A stretch of 64,000 nucleotides of DNA from the NCBI GenBank assembly GCA_958510825.1, contig OY294051.1, positions 30,755,667 to 30,819,666 on the forward strand, written 5' to 3'. The position numbers were made by a program, and so were the translations under genes. Below the pieces are notes generated by a model. That model was not told the origin of the DNA. It saw nothing but the letters and a program-made list of their open reading frames with translations, and made no database searches. Origin of the DNA: Brachypterus glaber. Lineage: Eukaryota > Arthropoda > Insecta > Coleoptera > Kateretidae. This document shows positions 11,409-21,772 of this stretch, piece by piece. Numbering within the stretch: the first letter of the stretch is position 1; every line of letters begins with the position of its first letter.

Positions 11409-11603
11409 GTTTTTTAACTAATTTTGGTTCGCTAAGACCGAATCTGGCCTCAGAATATTTCTATTACCTAATGTTTCTGAGAAAAATAAGATAAAAGTGG
11501 TAAAAAAATCATTATTTTAGCCCTCTTTTATTATAAAATCATGGGAAATAAAAATATACCGAGGACAAATTTAGATTCGGCGACTCAATATTAGTTAAAA
11601 AAT
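11409..11603. mobile_element. Short foldback, about 195 bp
   Basis: TTTTTAACTAATTTTGGTTC on the left is inverted against TCAATATTAGTTAAAAAATA on the right; inside, ACCGAATCTGG pairs with TTAGATTCGGC and GGCCTCAGAATATTT with AAATATACCGAGGAC, with several mismatches. Confidence 0.65.
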
Positions 11604-11639
11604 ACCCAACTTAGAAAATGGAAACTAACTAAATCCGAA

Positions 11640-11955
11640 AAAATTACACATAAAATGTGTTAAGCCTCACACATTTTGTCCATCTAGGCACGCCTTTGGA
11701 TAAGTTCACAGAAATAAATTTATTTTTGCTCTTATTAATACTAGTACCTATACTTGCAAAAGTTCGTCGCTCCGGCTTAAAGGGTACCAGAGTTGTTAAT
11801 TAAAAATCTTACTTTTATTACAATTTTAAAGGGTCGTAGCTCTCTTAGGGCTCATTTCCGGAACATCCTTTATAGAAACTTTTTGATATTTTTGGATGTA
11901 GAATCACCTCTTAAATTTTAGCATGCCAGTTACTGATCACCCTGTACACTTTAAA
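11640..11955 (+). repeat. Right arm of the 39.3-kb foldback family
   Basis: The sequence parallels 39735-40016 in the same orientation: AAGCCTCACACATTTTGTCC, AGGCACGCC, TATTAATACTAGTA, CTTAGGGCTCATTTCCGG, AATCACCTCTTAAATTTT and the final GATCACCCTGTA. Only this arm is present. Confidence 0.75.
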
Positions 11956-11998
11956 AGTATGTTCACTAAAAGTTCACTTTTAAGCTATTTTAATTAAC

Positions 11999-12428
11999 TA
12001 TACACGGAAAGAAATTAGTGGGCTCTGCGCTATACATTATAAGATATTTGGTAACAGTGGCAAATTATAGTGATTTAAGCTATAGATTATAAGGGACACA
12101 ATAACTAATAATGTTAAAAATAAATTCGAAACGATTATATATATTACAGACACGATTATATTTATTACAGGCACTATTATAAATTTATAGAAATTTTATT
12201 ATATTATAAAAATTATTAGCACGGACAATAATTAAATCTATTTAAGCTATAAATGCCATACTATTTGTTATATTTTATTATTCACTAAACAATTAAAGTA
12301 TTTCATATAAATTTTTACACTGACTGCCATAATTGAGAGAAAGCCTTGTATTTATATAATAAGCGATTATAATTTGCTTGGTATGTGTGTTATAGCGCTC
12401 CTAGCTATAATTTTTTTTTCCGTGTATA
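11999..12428. mobile_element. TIR MITE with TACACGGAAA ends, 430 bp
   Basis: TATACACGGAAAGAAATTAG at the left end is inverted against TAATTTTTTTTTCCGTGTATA at the right. Subterminal GCGCTATA (left) and TATAGCGC (right) also match. Flanking TA fits Tc1/mariner-type targets. The inside is AT-rich with repeated CTATAAT/ATTATAG words. No ORF. Confidence 0.7.
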
Positions 12429-12599
12429 GTTGATGTAATGTTTTTGTTTAATTTGTTTGTTTTAATGCATATTTAATAATTTAAGTTTTTAATTTATTAA
12501 TTTCTTTTATTTTTCTTTATATACATTTTTTTCCAAAAAATCAGTTTATAATGTCCAAGTTATTTTCAAAAAGTTTTATAATTTTTATATCTTTTTAGC

Positions 12600-12650
12600 C
12601 CTGAAGAAGCCTAAATATTAGGTGAAACGTTGGCATGATTATGTAATGCA
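12600..12650 (+). ncRNA. Hammerhead-like motif (possible Penelope-element relic)
   Basis: CTGAAGA (12602-12608) followed by the short stem CCTAA-ATA-TTAGG and then GAAACG matches the order CUGANGA - stem II - GAAA of hammerhead ribozymes, with an unpaired or wobble position next to the core. An AATAAAG lies about 30 bases on. Such motifs are known from Penelope-like retroelements. A cleavage site and stems I/III are not obvious, so it is probably degenerate. Confidence 0.35.
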
Positions 12651-12700
12651 ATAAAGTTTTTATTTGCTTCATTTCCGTGTTTATCACAAATAACCCTAAA

Positions 12701-13424
12701 TATACCGGGTGTCCCAACTCTATTTACCCAGCGATTTTCTCGAAAAATAAAAGAGATAATCAAGTTCTGCGAAAACCATCTTAAATTAAACAACTTAAAC
12801 TACCTTTTAGCTTATATTTGATACTTTCAGCTCTTAAAATATGGACAGGGGGCATGGGGGGAGTTTTTTTAATGGAAAGGGGGGTCGTGGGATACATCAT
12901 TTTAAAGCAAAAAATTCTCTATTGGACTGTATATTTTTTAATTTTTTAAACAACTTTTTTAAGGTTTTGATTCTTTAATTTTTTGTACTAAAAATGCGAT
13001 TTTTTAAGTTTTTTTTTTGTAAATTTTTATTTATGTCAATTAAAATTAGTTTAAAAGTATAATTTACTTTTTTTCATCATGAAATTAGTAACTTTTTGTT
13101 GTTTTTTTTTTTTAGAGTAATTTTGACAAAAATACCCATTTTCAACCCTATTTTAAACCCAAAAAATATTTTTTAAAAAATTAAAAAATATATAGTTAAA
13201 TGGAGAATTTAATAAGCTTTAAAATGATGTACCACACGACCCCCCTTTCCATTAAAAAAATGTCCCCCGATGCCCCCCTGCACACATTTTAAGAGCTGAA
13301 AGTATCAAATATATGCTAAACGATAGTTTAAGTTGTCTTATTTAAGATGGTTTTCGCAGAATTTGATTATCTCTTTAAGTTTTTGAGAAAATCGTTGGGT
13401 AATAGAGTTGGGACACCCGGTATA
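12701..13424. mobile_element. Foldback element F1, 0.72 kb
   Basis: Ends TATACCGGGTGTCCCAACTC and a matching right end (GAGTTGGGACACCCGGTATA) are inverted. Arms of about 250 bp follow, including CAAGTTCTGCGAAAACCATC and GCTCTTAAAAT-TGGACAGG, with AT-rich DNA in the centre. Relatives: 45475-45945 plus 49157-49183 (split by an insertion), 59206-59878 (same interior, different ends) and a scrap at 19710-19810. Non-coding. Confidence 0.85.
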
Positions 13425-13985
13425 GTTAATTGTTTTTCTGTCCTAATGTTGCACATTCTGTGAATATTTTAACCCTTGTAGGTATACAAAAATAGTTTTA
13501 TTTTAGAACAAATTTTGGATATTACTTATATAACTAATCATCATAGTCTTGTTAATTGCTATTTTTTGCCTTAGCAGACGTCCTATGTAAAAACAAATAA
13601 ATACCCATGTCCCATTTTAATTATACTTCGATTTTTTCTTCTCTATTTCAAGTTTTCTGAAATAATTAACTTCTATTATAAAATTATTTGAAGTATTTGT
13701 TTGTCTGTTTGGTTACTAAATTTTAGTAGGCTTTTAGCATAGGAAATAAGTCCATCAAGAGATTTATTTCTAAGTACACAAAGGATCTCAGGTGAAAAAC
13801 CAAGACTTGGTTCCCATTTTTATATTTTATTCGTAAGTTGACTGAAGGCTAAATAAAATAAATAAATATTGTATTAGATACAATGTATTTTGGCTAAAAG
13901 TTAAATGCGAATTAATCATTTAAAGAATCAGTTCGACCACATATTTTATTCCTTCAATTAATTTTAACCTAAGTTGTAACATAGT
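13425..13985. other. AT-rich spacer, nothing recognised
   Basis: No terminal repeats, arrays or credible ORFs seen. Confidence 0.4.
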
Positions 13986-14640
13986 CCAGGCACTGACTTG
14001 CAAAAGGTACAGGATAGTTCTAATTTGGTAGATTTTTACAGTTTGGTATTCTTATTAATATTCCGAGTAATCGACCTTAAGCGACCGCCGCTCGCAACGC
14101 CATATTGAAAAAATGGTATCGAAAACCAGTTTTTCGAAAATATCTTCTCTCCAGCGCCACCTAGCTTTAAAATAGTTATTACAAAAATTATAGAGCATGA
14201 TTTTTCCTGCAATTTTTGTAGAAAACATTTTTTAATCAGATGAATAGGTCACGAGTTACAGCGAAGTCAAGCTCAGAAAATTTCTACAATTCGCAAAATC
14301 GCTACATATTATGTGTTTTCTCGAAATTTCAATAAATATTTTAACTAAATATTGAGTTCGCTGTAACTCGTAAACTGCTCATCTGATTTTATACAAAAGT
14401 TGCAGGAAATTTCATGCTCTGTAATGTTTGTAATAACTGTTTTTAACCTAGGTGGCGCTGGAGAGAAGATATTCTAGAAAAACTGGTTTTCGGTACCTTT
14501 TTTCTCTCAATATGGCGGCGGTCGCTCAAGGTCGAAAACTCGGAATATTAATGATGACACCAAACTGTACAAATCTACCAATTTAGAACTCTCCGGTACC
14601 TTTTGCAGCGAAAGCCCCCTTTTATCACTTCAGTGCCTGG
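13986..14640. mobile_element. Foldback element with CCAGGCACTGA ends
   Basis: CCAGGCACTGA on the left is inverted against TCAGTGCCTGG on the right. Arms are about 300 bp and GC-richer than the surroundings: CTTCTCTCCAGCGCCACCTA pairs with TAGGTGGCGCTGGAGAGAAG, and GACCGCCGCTCGC-CCATATTG with its inverse. CGAGTTACAGCGAA / TTCGCTGTAACTCG close the inner part. A right-arm insertion (near 14605-14625) is absent on the left. Confidence 0.85.
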
Positions 14641-14654
14641 CCTAACAGTATAGT

Positions 14655-15105
14655 TACTAATAACCAGTACTCGGCGAATTTCCAATACTCGCATAGGCGG
14701 CGCCTCGACCCTAGCGTTGACGCAAAGTTTTAAATATTTACAATTTTATTTCTTTTTATCTTGATTTTTTTTAATGATTCCATTTAAACGAGTAAGGTGG
14801 GAAAAAAGTTATCGATAAATAAAAATTAAAACTTTCGTATTCTTAAAAGATAAAAATCGAATTTCGTTTTTTTCTTTGAAAAACACCGATACATATACAT
14901 ATGTATAGTTAATATATATTGTCAATATATTTTTGTGTAACAAATTAGACGTTAAATGTTTCGATTTAGTGACCTTTATAAAAATTTCCCTCATAATTCG
15001 GCAAAATTATTCCGTAAGCCTATGTTTCTGTATTTATTTTCAACGTTGATGAGTCATAATCGAGTTTACGCCGATTACTGCCAAGAACCCTAGAAATTAA
15101 ACCTG
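14655..15105 (-). repeat. Dispersed 0.45-kb repeat, inverted copy of 35880-36355
   Basis: Runs such as CAGTACTCGGCGAATTTCCA, GTTATCGATAAA, AACACCGATA and CCGTAAGCCTATGTTTCTGT occur here and, inverted, at 35880-36355. One edge lies next to the foldback at 14640. Short frames in both copies are shared by descent and not evidence of a gene. Confidence 0.8.
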
Positions 15106-15324
15106 AAGTACAAATTTTAGAACTGTTTTATCTGAGATATATTTACTATGCAAACACTGATTAACTATTAGGATTTCAACATTTGCTGATCCATGTCATA
15201 AAAAATTAAACCTTGCATTGAAAAACCATCCTTAACATCGAAAAAGCGCTTTTACTATTTTTTGTAATCCTGACTTCCTCGGACAAAATTTAGGGTGTAC
15301 TCAGATCAATCCTCCCTACAATAA

Positions 15325-16062
15325 GGGGCTGTTCATATATTACGTAACGCAATTTTTCAAAAAAGTGACCCCCTCCCCCCCCTGTGTAACAAACTGACAC
15401 CCCCCTGTGTAACGCGTAACAATATAAAAATTTGTATATTTTTTCTAACATCTTGATACAGAATTCCGCATAATGCAAGACGGTAAAAAGACAGTGTAAA
15501 AATGATACATATTTATTATAATAATACATATAGCACTTAATGTACTTAAACGAAAAAATCACTCAAACTTTAAAATAATATTCATAATCAATATCACACA
15601 GGGAAAAAATACTAGGTACCTCTTTTTACACTGAGTGTCACATATAACACGTATATTGTTTATGCACAGGTACACAAAATAGTACACACATTGGTGTTCT
15701 GTGAGTACACATTCCGCGCGAAAATGTATCATCGCCGATGATTCATCGGCAAGATCACGCAAGAACAGGACCGTAAGATTTTTTTTTAATATCAATGTCA
15801 ACAGTTTTTTTTACTGATTACAATATTTTTTAAATATGCATAGTTTCGTCAATTTTTGTGTGAAAAGGGGAATTATGGGCCACTAAATAGTAATTTATGT
15901 TGAAATAAAAATACATCTGCCAAGCTTAGGAAATAAACATTAAATTTATTAAATTCCGTTACGTAACGTTTACCTAGACCTCCCCCTCCTCCCCCCTGTC
16001 ACAAACTGTAACAATTTCTCTGACCCCCCCCTAGGCGCGTTACGTAATATATGGACAGCCCC
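15325..16062 (+). mobile_element. PIF/Harbinger-like MITE M1 (GGGGCTG family), 738 bp
   Basis: It starts GGGGCTGTTCATATATTACG and ends with the inverse (CGTAATATATGGACAGCCCC). TAA stands on both sides (15322-15324, 16063-16065), the TWA duplication of PIF/Harbinger. Subterminal C-rich tracts (CCCCTCCCCCC) mark both arms. Central CACACAGGG, AACACGTATATTGTTTATGC and CATTCCGCGCGAAAATGTAT recur in M2, M3 and M4. Open frames on the minus strand are shared with M2 but carry no transposase features. Confidence 0.88.
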
Positions 16063-16436
16063 TAATTTAAACAGTTTGTTATAAACTGCTAGGATTTTTT
16101 ATTTGTTAGCGCTTTCAGTGGATTTGTATTAGCTGCACAGTTTTTTCCTGGAGTCTGAAGTCTTAAGATGTTAAAACTTAAAACAAATAATTTTAGTGGA
16201 CTGTGCTGTGCAACTTATTTGGATGTTGGAAATCTTGCATTTAAAAGGTCCCGCTTCTTGCTATAAAATAAAGTTAATTACCTGGTAGGCCATGGTAGTA
16301 TTTTTTTGCTGATTTGTCTTATGATTTCCGGAAAAAAAAAATAAAAACAAAAAAAAAATTGCCGGATTATTTTGAGATAATTTCTATTCTTTATTCCTTT
16401 GATTGTAATGAGATAATTGGGCGGTATCAAAGAACT

Positions 16437-17235
16437 TTTACCTCAAGAAGTAATTTCAGACCAATGTTTATGTATGTTTGTTTTTAACCTCGTACTATTC
16501 TACTTAATTAAGCATCCCCTAAGTCCAGGACTTGTGTGGGCTAGTAGTAGAGGGAACCACCGGCTTTAATTGACTTTCGAACCAATATATCTAGGGAGTA
16601 CGCCTTCGCCAAATTTCAATTATTAATTAACTGAAAAAGGCAATCGGCGCCAGTGAGGTTTGAACTCACGATCATTAGATCAGTGTCAAGCTATATCGAT
16701 GCCATTGACCACTGAGCTAAATCTCTCTTATGAAGGTGTCATCTTTTTGTTTGTATATTTACTAACAGAAACGCGATACAGCTTTCTGGTGTAAAATGTA
16801 GATGTCGCTAGTCGACTTTTAGGCTACCTAGTAGCGATGTTGCGTAGTTTCCACCTTATCATGAATTCAAATCATAATACTTAAAATAAAAATGTAAAAA
16901 ACTTTATTATATATACTATAATTATGTTTAATAATATAGTCTATTTAAATCTATTAAAATTAAACTACTAGTTCATATAAAACTCATACAGAACTAATGT
17001 TTCTTAAAATTTACAATAAAATATCCAAAGTATATGTTTCCAATCGGCAACACTGTACCCCTGTCAGTAATTTTACGACATTAGACTGTGAGTTAACACA
17101 TTCTTTCTCTCTCTTTACGCCTACTAAGTGTCACTCCCCACCAGCCCCTCACTGTAGTTGGTTCACGCTTCAAACAAAGCATACGGTAGATTTCATCGTG
17201 TTCCTTCTTGAGGTAAAAGTTCTTTGGGCGGTATC
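16437..17235. repeat. Inverted 22-bp pair around the SINE
   Basis: AAAGAACTTTTACCTCAAGA at 16430-16458 is inverted against CTTCTTGAGGTAAAAGTTCT at 17204-17225, and GGGCGGTATC accompanies both, but in the same direction. This could mark an old element interrupted by the SINE; no complete terminal repeats are visible. The stretch 16740-17200 holds nothing I recognise. Confidence 0.35.
16471..16728 (-). mobile_element. tRNA-derived SINE, copy 1
   Basis: On the minus strand a tRNA-like head (16728 to about 16644) has an A box (TTTAGCTCAGTGGTC) and a B box (GTGAGTTCAAACCTC) ending CTGGCGCCGA. The body follows and contains GGCGAAGG, TCGAAAGTCAATT, CCGGTGGTTCCCTCTACTAC and GATGCTTAATTAAG, ending in an A/C-rich tail at 16471-16490. 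Copy 2 lies at 25252-25605. The acceptor stem does not close, so it is not a working tRNA gene. Confidence 0.85.
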
Positions 17236-17452
17236 TAATAACCGTCTAAACCACATTGTGAGATGACAGTAAATTGTTGAACTTTTTCACAATAACTTTT
17301 AAATATTTTGACCGAAACACTTAAAATTAAGCATTTGTTTCATTTGTTCATGTCTCACAACATGTACAAAATATGTAATCTTTAATTCAATTCCTGTAAA
17401 AAATATTGGGTAAAATGTTCCGTAACCTACTGTCATTTCACAATGTGGGTTA

Positions 17453-18025
17453 GGGGCTGTCCATATATTACGTAACGCATTTTTTCAGAAAAATTGACCC
17501 CCTCCCCCCCTGTGTAACAAACTGTTACATTTACGAACACACGCCCCCCCCTGTGTAACGCGTAACAATATAAAAAAATTGTTTCGCAATAAATTTAACT
17601 GTATTCTCACTATTGATTCATTTTTCTCGACAAAACAAACATGAACCTAAAATATAGTATAATATAACCTTAAAAAAAATTTACACGAAAAAATCACTCA
17701 AACTTTAAAAAAATATTCATAATCAATATCACACAGGGCAAAAATACTAGGTACCTCTTTTTACACTGAGTGTCACATATAACACGTATATTGTTTATGC
17801 ACAGGTACCCAAAATGGTACACACATTGGTGTTCTGTGAGTACACATTCCGCGCGAAAATGTATCATCGGCAAGATCACGCAAGAACAGGGCTGTAAGAT
17901 TTTTTTTTAATATCAATGTCAACAGTTTTTTACTGATTACAATATAATTTAAATATGCATAGTTTCGTCAATTTTTGTGTGAAAAAGGGAATTATGCCAC
18001 GAAATAGTAATATATCGACAGCCCC
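17453..18025 (+). mobile_element. PIF/Harbinger-like MITE M2, internally deleted
   Basis: Starts GGGGCTGTCCATATATTACG at 17453 and ends ATATATCGACAGCCCC at 18025, flanked by TTA on both sides (17450-17452, 18026-18028). It is colinear with M1 to GGGAATTATG, then the right C-rich arm is missing (about 160 bp lost) before the last 25 bases. It also carries CACTCAAACTTTAAAAAAAT before CACACAGGG like M1. Confidence 0.85.
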
Positions 18026-18107
18026 TTAGACGTTTACACCGCCCAATGGAGCTCTCTACAACTAGAACTATGAAACAAAAGACGTCTACCCTATCTCTAT
18101 CTCATTT

Positions 18108-18199
18108 GTGCTACACTTTCCAGCCAACCAAATAAATACTGTATTTGTTTTTCATACAACAAATACAGTATTTATTTGGTTGGCCGGAAAGTGTAGCAC
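18108..18199. repeat. 92-bp near-perfect hairpin
   Basis: Arms of 42 nt (GTGCTACACTTTCC...TATTTGTT and inverse) with a single mismatch enclose the loop TTTCATAC. Size and stem resemble a miRNA precursor, but a near-perfect stem is also what a very young palindromic MITE looks like. A diverged relative stands at 18303-18389. Confidence 0.85.
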
Positions 18200-18302
18200 T
18201 AAGCGGTACGAACGAACATAGCTAATGTGAATCTGTAGAATAAGATAATTCTACTAAAATTTAGATGGCGCCAGTAATTTCTTTAATAAAAATTAAATTG
18301 TT

Positions 18303-18389
18303 ACACTTTTCGCCCGGCCAAGTAAATATTGTATTTGTTCAACAAAGAACAAATACAGAATTTGTTTGGTTGGGTGGAAGTGGGAGTGT
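18303..18389. repeat. Second, diverged hairpin of the same kind
   Basis: ACACTTTTCGCCCGGCCAAG on the left pairs imperfectly with TTTGGTTGGGTGGAAGTGGG on the right; GTATTTGTTC/GAACAAATAC closes the apex. Same words (CCAA.TAAAT, TGTATTTGTT) as the hairpin at 18108. Confidence 0.7.
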
Positions 18390-19709
18390 ATGTGTGTCTT
18401 CTATCCTTTTTGGGTAGAACTTTTGTCCCTATCTAATCTAACGGGAGAAATCGCCATTAGTAAATATACCCTTACTTCAAGTAGGTTACATTTATATTTT
18501 CTCGCTCCAAAGTAAAAAATTGTACCAATAAATACAAATACCAAATAGGTATTTAATTTAGTTACTAGCTAAACTGAGTTTGGTAAAATCTGCAAAATGG
18601 GACATTTTAATATATCTGTACTCATTTGACGATTGTTTACTAAGAAAAGTTCATCCAACTCTTGTATTTTCACCTGTTAAAATATAGACATTAATCTTTT
18701 ATCTTCTTCAAAAAATACAATATCGCAAAAAAAAACGGAAAAGGATTTTTTTTTTAATTTTAAGAAATATTTACTTAGATATCATTTTGTTTAAACTTTT
18801 TATAAGTTTAATGCTTTTTTAAACAAAAATGGGTATTTGCTTGGGTTTTTGGGTCCAGAAATATTTATCAAGTGGCATACTTACAATACGCCCCCTGAAA
18901 AGCAGTTCTTGGTGGGTCCCACTTAAGAGAGCCTTTTAAAACTTATAATGGGTTCCCCAGAATTATTTGGGTGTCATTTTGGATTGTTACGCTCATGTTA
19001 ATGGTATAGGAAAATAGTGTTACAGGGTGGGGGTTTAAAATGATCAAAATTTGCGTTACGTAATACTTACGTTACGTTCCCAAAAAAGATAGGAACTCTA
19101 ATTTAGAATATCTAATAAATACAGATAGAGGATAATTATACAGATAATGAATGATACATACACAGCTATTGATACAGATAATGGCCTCAGACCTCTTTTT
19201 CTGAGAAATCGCTACCTAAAATAATATTATTAAGTATGATATTATCATACTTAGTTAATTTTATTCTTGAAGGAATTCCATTCATATATTTTTTGAAAGT
19301 GCTTAGTAAGCACATAAAAATTTCAAAAATTTGCAAAAATTATTAAATAAACAATCAATATTATTACAATATTAATGAATTCCTGAACGTGATTAACATT
19401 TTTTATTGTTGAAACATAAACCCACATCATAAGATTTTAAATAACACAAAATCATGTATAAAATTTATTTAATACCCATAATGTATTTTTGCAGTGTTTG
19501 TTTAAAGTGTCCATATCGACACTCCCATGCAACAAGGATGTAACTCAAATTAGACCTATTTTGAGTTATACTCATAGGTAAACGCCTTGAAAAAAGACAC
19601 ACATGGTACTACTCAGATTTCTCCACAGGCCATTTTAACCAAAAGTTTACCTAAAAACACTAAAGTAAAAAATTCTAATTTTGCATATTATCAGAAACAA
19701 AAAATAAAT
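18390..19709. other. Spacer with an orphan MITE end
   Basis: At 18985-19082 stands a right end of the GGGAACG MITE family (AAAATTTGCGTTACGTAATA, then CGTTCCC), preceded by a variant interior (TTGTTACGCTCATG, GATCAAAATT) also seen at 24740 and 55440. A palindrome AAGTATGATATTATCATACTT lies near 19232. The rest is AT-rich without recognised content. Confidence 0.5.
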
Positions 19710-19810
19710 AAACAATAAATACTTATATGGTTAAATAGAGAATGTTATAAGCTTTTAAATGATGTATCACATGGGTTTCTTTTCCACTTCAATCATTTCC
19801 CCACCCTTAA
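19710..19810 (+). repeat. Scrap of foldback family F1
   Basis: TAGAGAATGTTATAAGCTTT followed by AAATGATGTATCACAT and a pyrimidine-rich stretch matches the inner right arm of the elements at 12701 and 59206. Confidence 0.6.
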
Positions 19811-20354
19811 ATAAGAAAAAAAAATATTTTAGAAATTTAGCTGTCGTGAAAAATGACAATATATGAGTTACGGCTTTGTTGCTTGGGGGTATCGATATAA
19901 TAAGTAATGTTTTATTTTGCGGTATGTCACTTTTTTACAGGACTCGGAGGTATAATTTGATTTATATTTTGCGTGAATAAGATTTAAATGAAGACATTTG
20001 GTATTTATACCATAAATTAAGTTAATAACAAATGTCTATCTGATGATTACTTTATTAATATCTATTTAAAATGCTTATAAATATTGAAAGTACCATGAAT
20101 AAATGTTTCTTAATGTTTATTTCAGTTTGAAATAAAAGGTTAAAATTATATAACGACTAAATTTATAAAGCAGGTCATAGTTTAATTTGTTTATTAGATA
20201 ATAAGAGCAGTAAAAAAGATGACAAAATCTTAATTCTCATCTAAATTGAATCTTAAAAAAAGAATATTTAACTGATGACCCAATCCGCACAGATTCAATA
20301 TAATTATATACCAAGGTAGAGAAGACATTTTTTATAGCTGAGCGTATTAAATCC
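19811..20354. other. AT-rich spacer, nothing recognised
   Basis: No terminal repeats, arrays or ORFs supported. Confidence 0.4.
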
Positions 20355-20482
20355 CGAGCTGCGTAGCGGAATAGTCATTCCGCGCTCGCAGGACCGTCCT
20401 ACTCGCCTGCCGGCTCGTATGACAAACTTTCCGCTCGCGCGAAATATTGTCTATTCCATACTAGTTATAGAATATACTATTT
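20355..20482. repeat. CGAG-type hairpin 2
   Basis: GC-rich island in AT-rich DNA: CCGAGCTGCG, GCGGAATAG...CTATTCC pairing, apex CTCGCCTGCCGGCTCG and an outer ATACTAGTTATAGAATA. Outer arms are less complete than in hairpins 1, 3, 4 and 5. Confidence 0.55.
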
Positions 20483-20619
20483 TTGCAGATACGATGTTTC
20501 GAAACTTACAGGGCGATTTGTTTGTTCCTTTTTTTTGTTTTAAAGACATTAAACTTACCATTATATATTGTTACCAAATTATGATATAATTTTTTAGCTT
20601 TTTAATAATTTTGACCGCC

Positions 20620-20709
20620 CCCCAATAAAACGAGTTTAAAAGAAGCCGTTTTTTGACCCTAAATAGCTGATCCCCTCCCCCAAAACTGACTTATGGATCC
20701 GCCACTGGT
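20620..20709. mobile_element. Orphan hAT-like right end
   Basis: ATGGATCCGCCACTG followed by GTATTTAAC has the inverse of the common hAT start CAGTGGCGGATCC; C-rich tracts lie just inside. No left end found nearby. Confidence 0.45.
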
Positions 20710-20924
20710 ATTTAACAGATGTTAAAACTTCAAATAATATTTTATGAAATCATAAAAAAGGGCTGTATTTTTCCTTTTTAAATTTTATTTTATTTATGCA
20801 AAATAATAAATGTTTTACAAGCAAAAGGTTTATCACATCATAAAATTTATAACATAAATCATTCATTAAAAAGATCATCCGAGTTTACAAGAGATCTGCT
20901 CCAAACTTTATTAATTTCTTATAC

Positions 20925-21060
20925 AGGGTGTATTTTTAATAGCGTCAATTATTTTAAGGGGTGATTCTACATCAGAGAATATAAAAAAAGTTCCTATAAA
21001 CATATCGCACCCCGGAGATAAAAAAAAATCTTATTTTACAGTACAATAAAAAAAAGTTCA
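20925..21060 (+). repeat. Left-arm scrap of the 39.3-kb foldback family
   Basis: ACAGGGTGTATTTTTAATAG, then AAGGGGTGATTCTACATC and AAAAAAAGTTCCTATAAA match the left arm at 39320-39370. Nothing else is recognised between 20710 and 21190. Confidence 0.6.
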
Positions 21061-21191
21061 CTTATATTGGGCGCAACTGGGGAGCATTGCCCCCACTTTA
21101 TACCTTATTTTATCCCAATTGCAGCTGCTAAATAATGCAGCATAGTATAAACATAGCATTCAATTGCATTTGCAACGGCAAAATAGTATAT

Positions 21192-21316
21192 TAAAGTACT
21201 AGTTTCATAACACACGTTTTTAGCCCACGAGTACAAGTTTAGAACACGAGCCGCTTGCGGCGAGTTTTCTAAAGTACTAATGCGCTAAAAATGTGTTATG
21301 CAATGAGTGCTTTATA
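21192..21316. repeat. CGAG-type hairpin 3
   Basis: Two nested stems: CATAACACACGTTTTTAGC with GCTAAAAATGTGTTATG, and GTTTAGAACACGAGCCGC with GCGGCGAGTTTTCTAAA. The apex is GAGCCGC-TT-GCGGCGAG; ACTAGT and GAGTAC/GTACTA accompany the outer stem. This is the clearest example of the layout. Confidence 0.8.
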
Positions 21317-21772
21317 CAACTTTTTCTATTTTGCTCTAAAATAAAAAAAAAACTTACATTTAAATTAATGACTGATTTAGGATTTTTTTTTCTTCTGGAT
21401 AGGCCTTAAGATGCAGATAAAATCTTAAGTTCTTAAAAAATGTCTATTTAATTTTATGTCTGCGAAGTTGGCAGTGCCAATGTATCTTTAATTAATAAGC
21501 TTGGCTACACGCGGACGGATGGTTTAAACGCAGTATTTATCCGAACGAATAAATTCGATTTTTGTTTATTTTTCTTGGTTTTAACAGTAAATTCTTGTTC
21601 CAGGTTATTATTTGTTTGGTGTAAACATTGTACTATGTTCGCCTTTCATCTGCCGCTTCATAGTAAATGAAAGCATTAACCGAGCATTAACCAAATAAAC
21701 AATCAAAAAAACAATTTAAATCAATGCAGATGTTCATTACCGTTACTTTTTCTTCGACTATCTATATATATT
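21317..21772. other. AT-rich spacer, nothing recognised
   Basis: No array, terminal repeat or ORF supported. Confidence 0.4.

Noticed and set aside
16644..16728. Functional tRNA gene
   Set aside because: A and B boxes exist, but the acceptor stem does not close and a SINE body with A-rich tail follows; a second copy at 25252.
17108..17260. Coding sequence at the GC-richer patch 16997-17266
   Set aside because: Single ORF without domain, splice context or second copy; only composition differs.
15559..17879. Similar minus-strand ORFs at 15559-15801 and 17694-17879
   Set aside because: Both lie in copies of the same MITE; similarity is due to the element, with no transposase motif.
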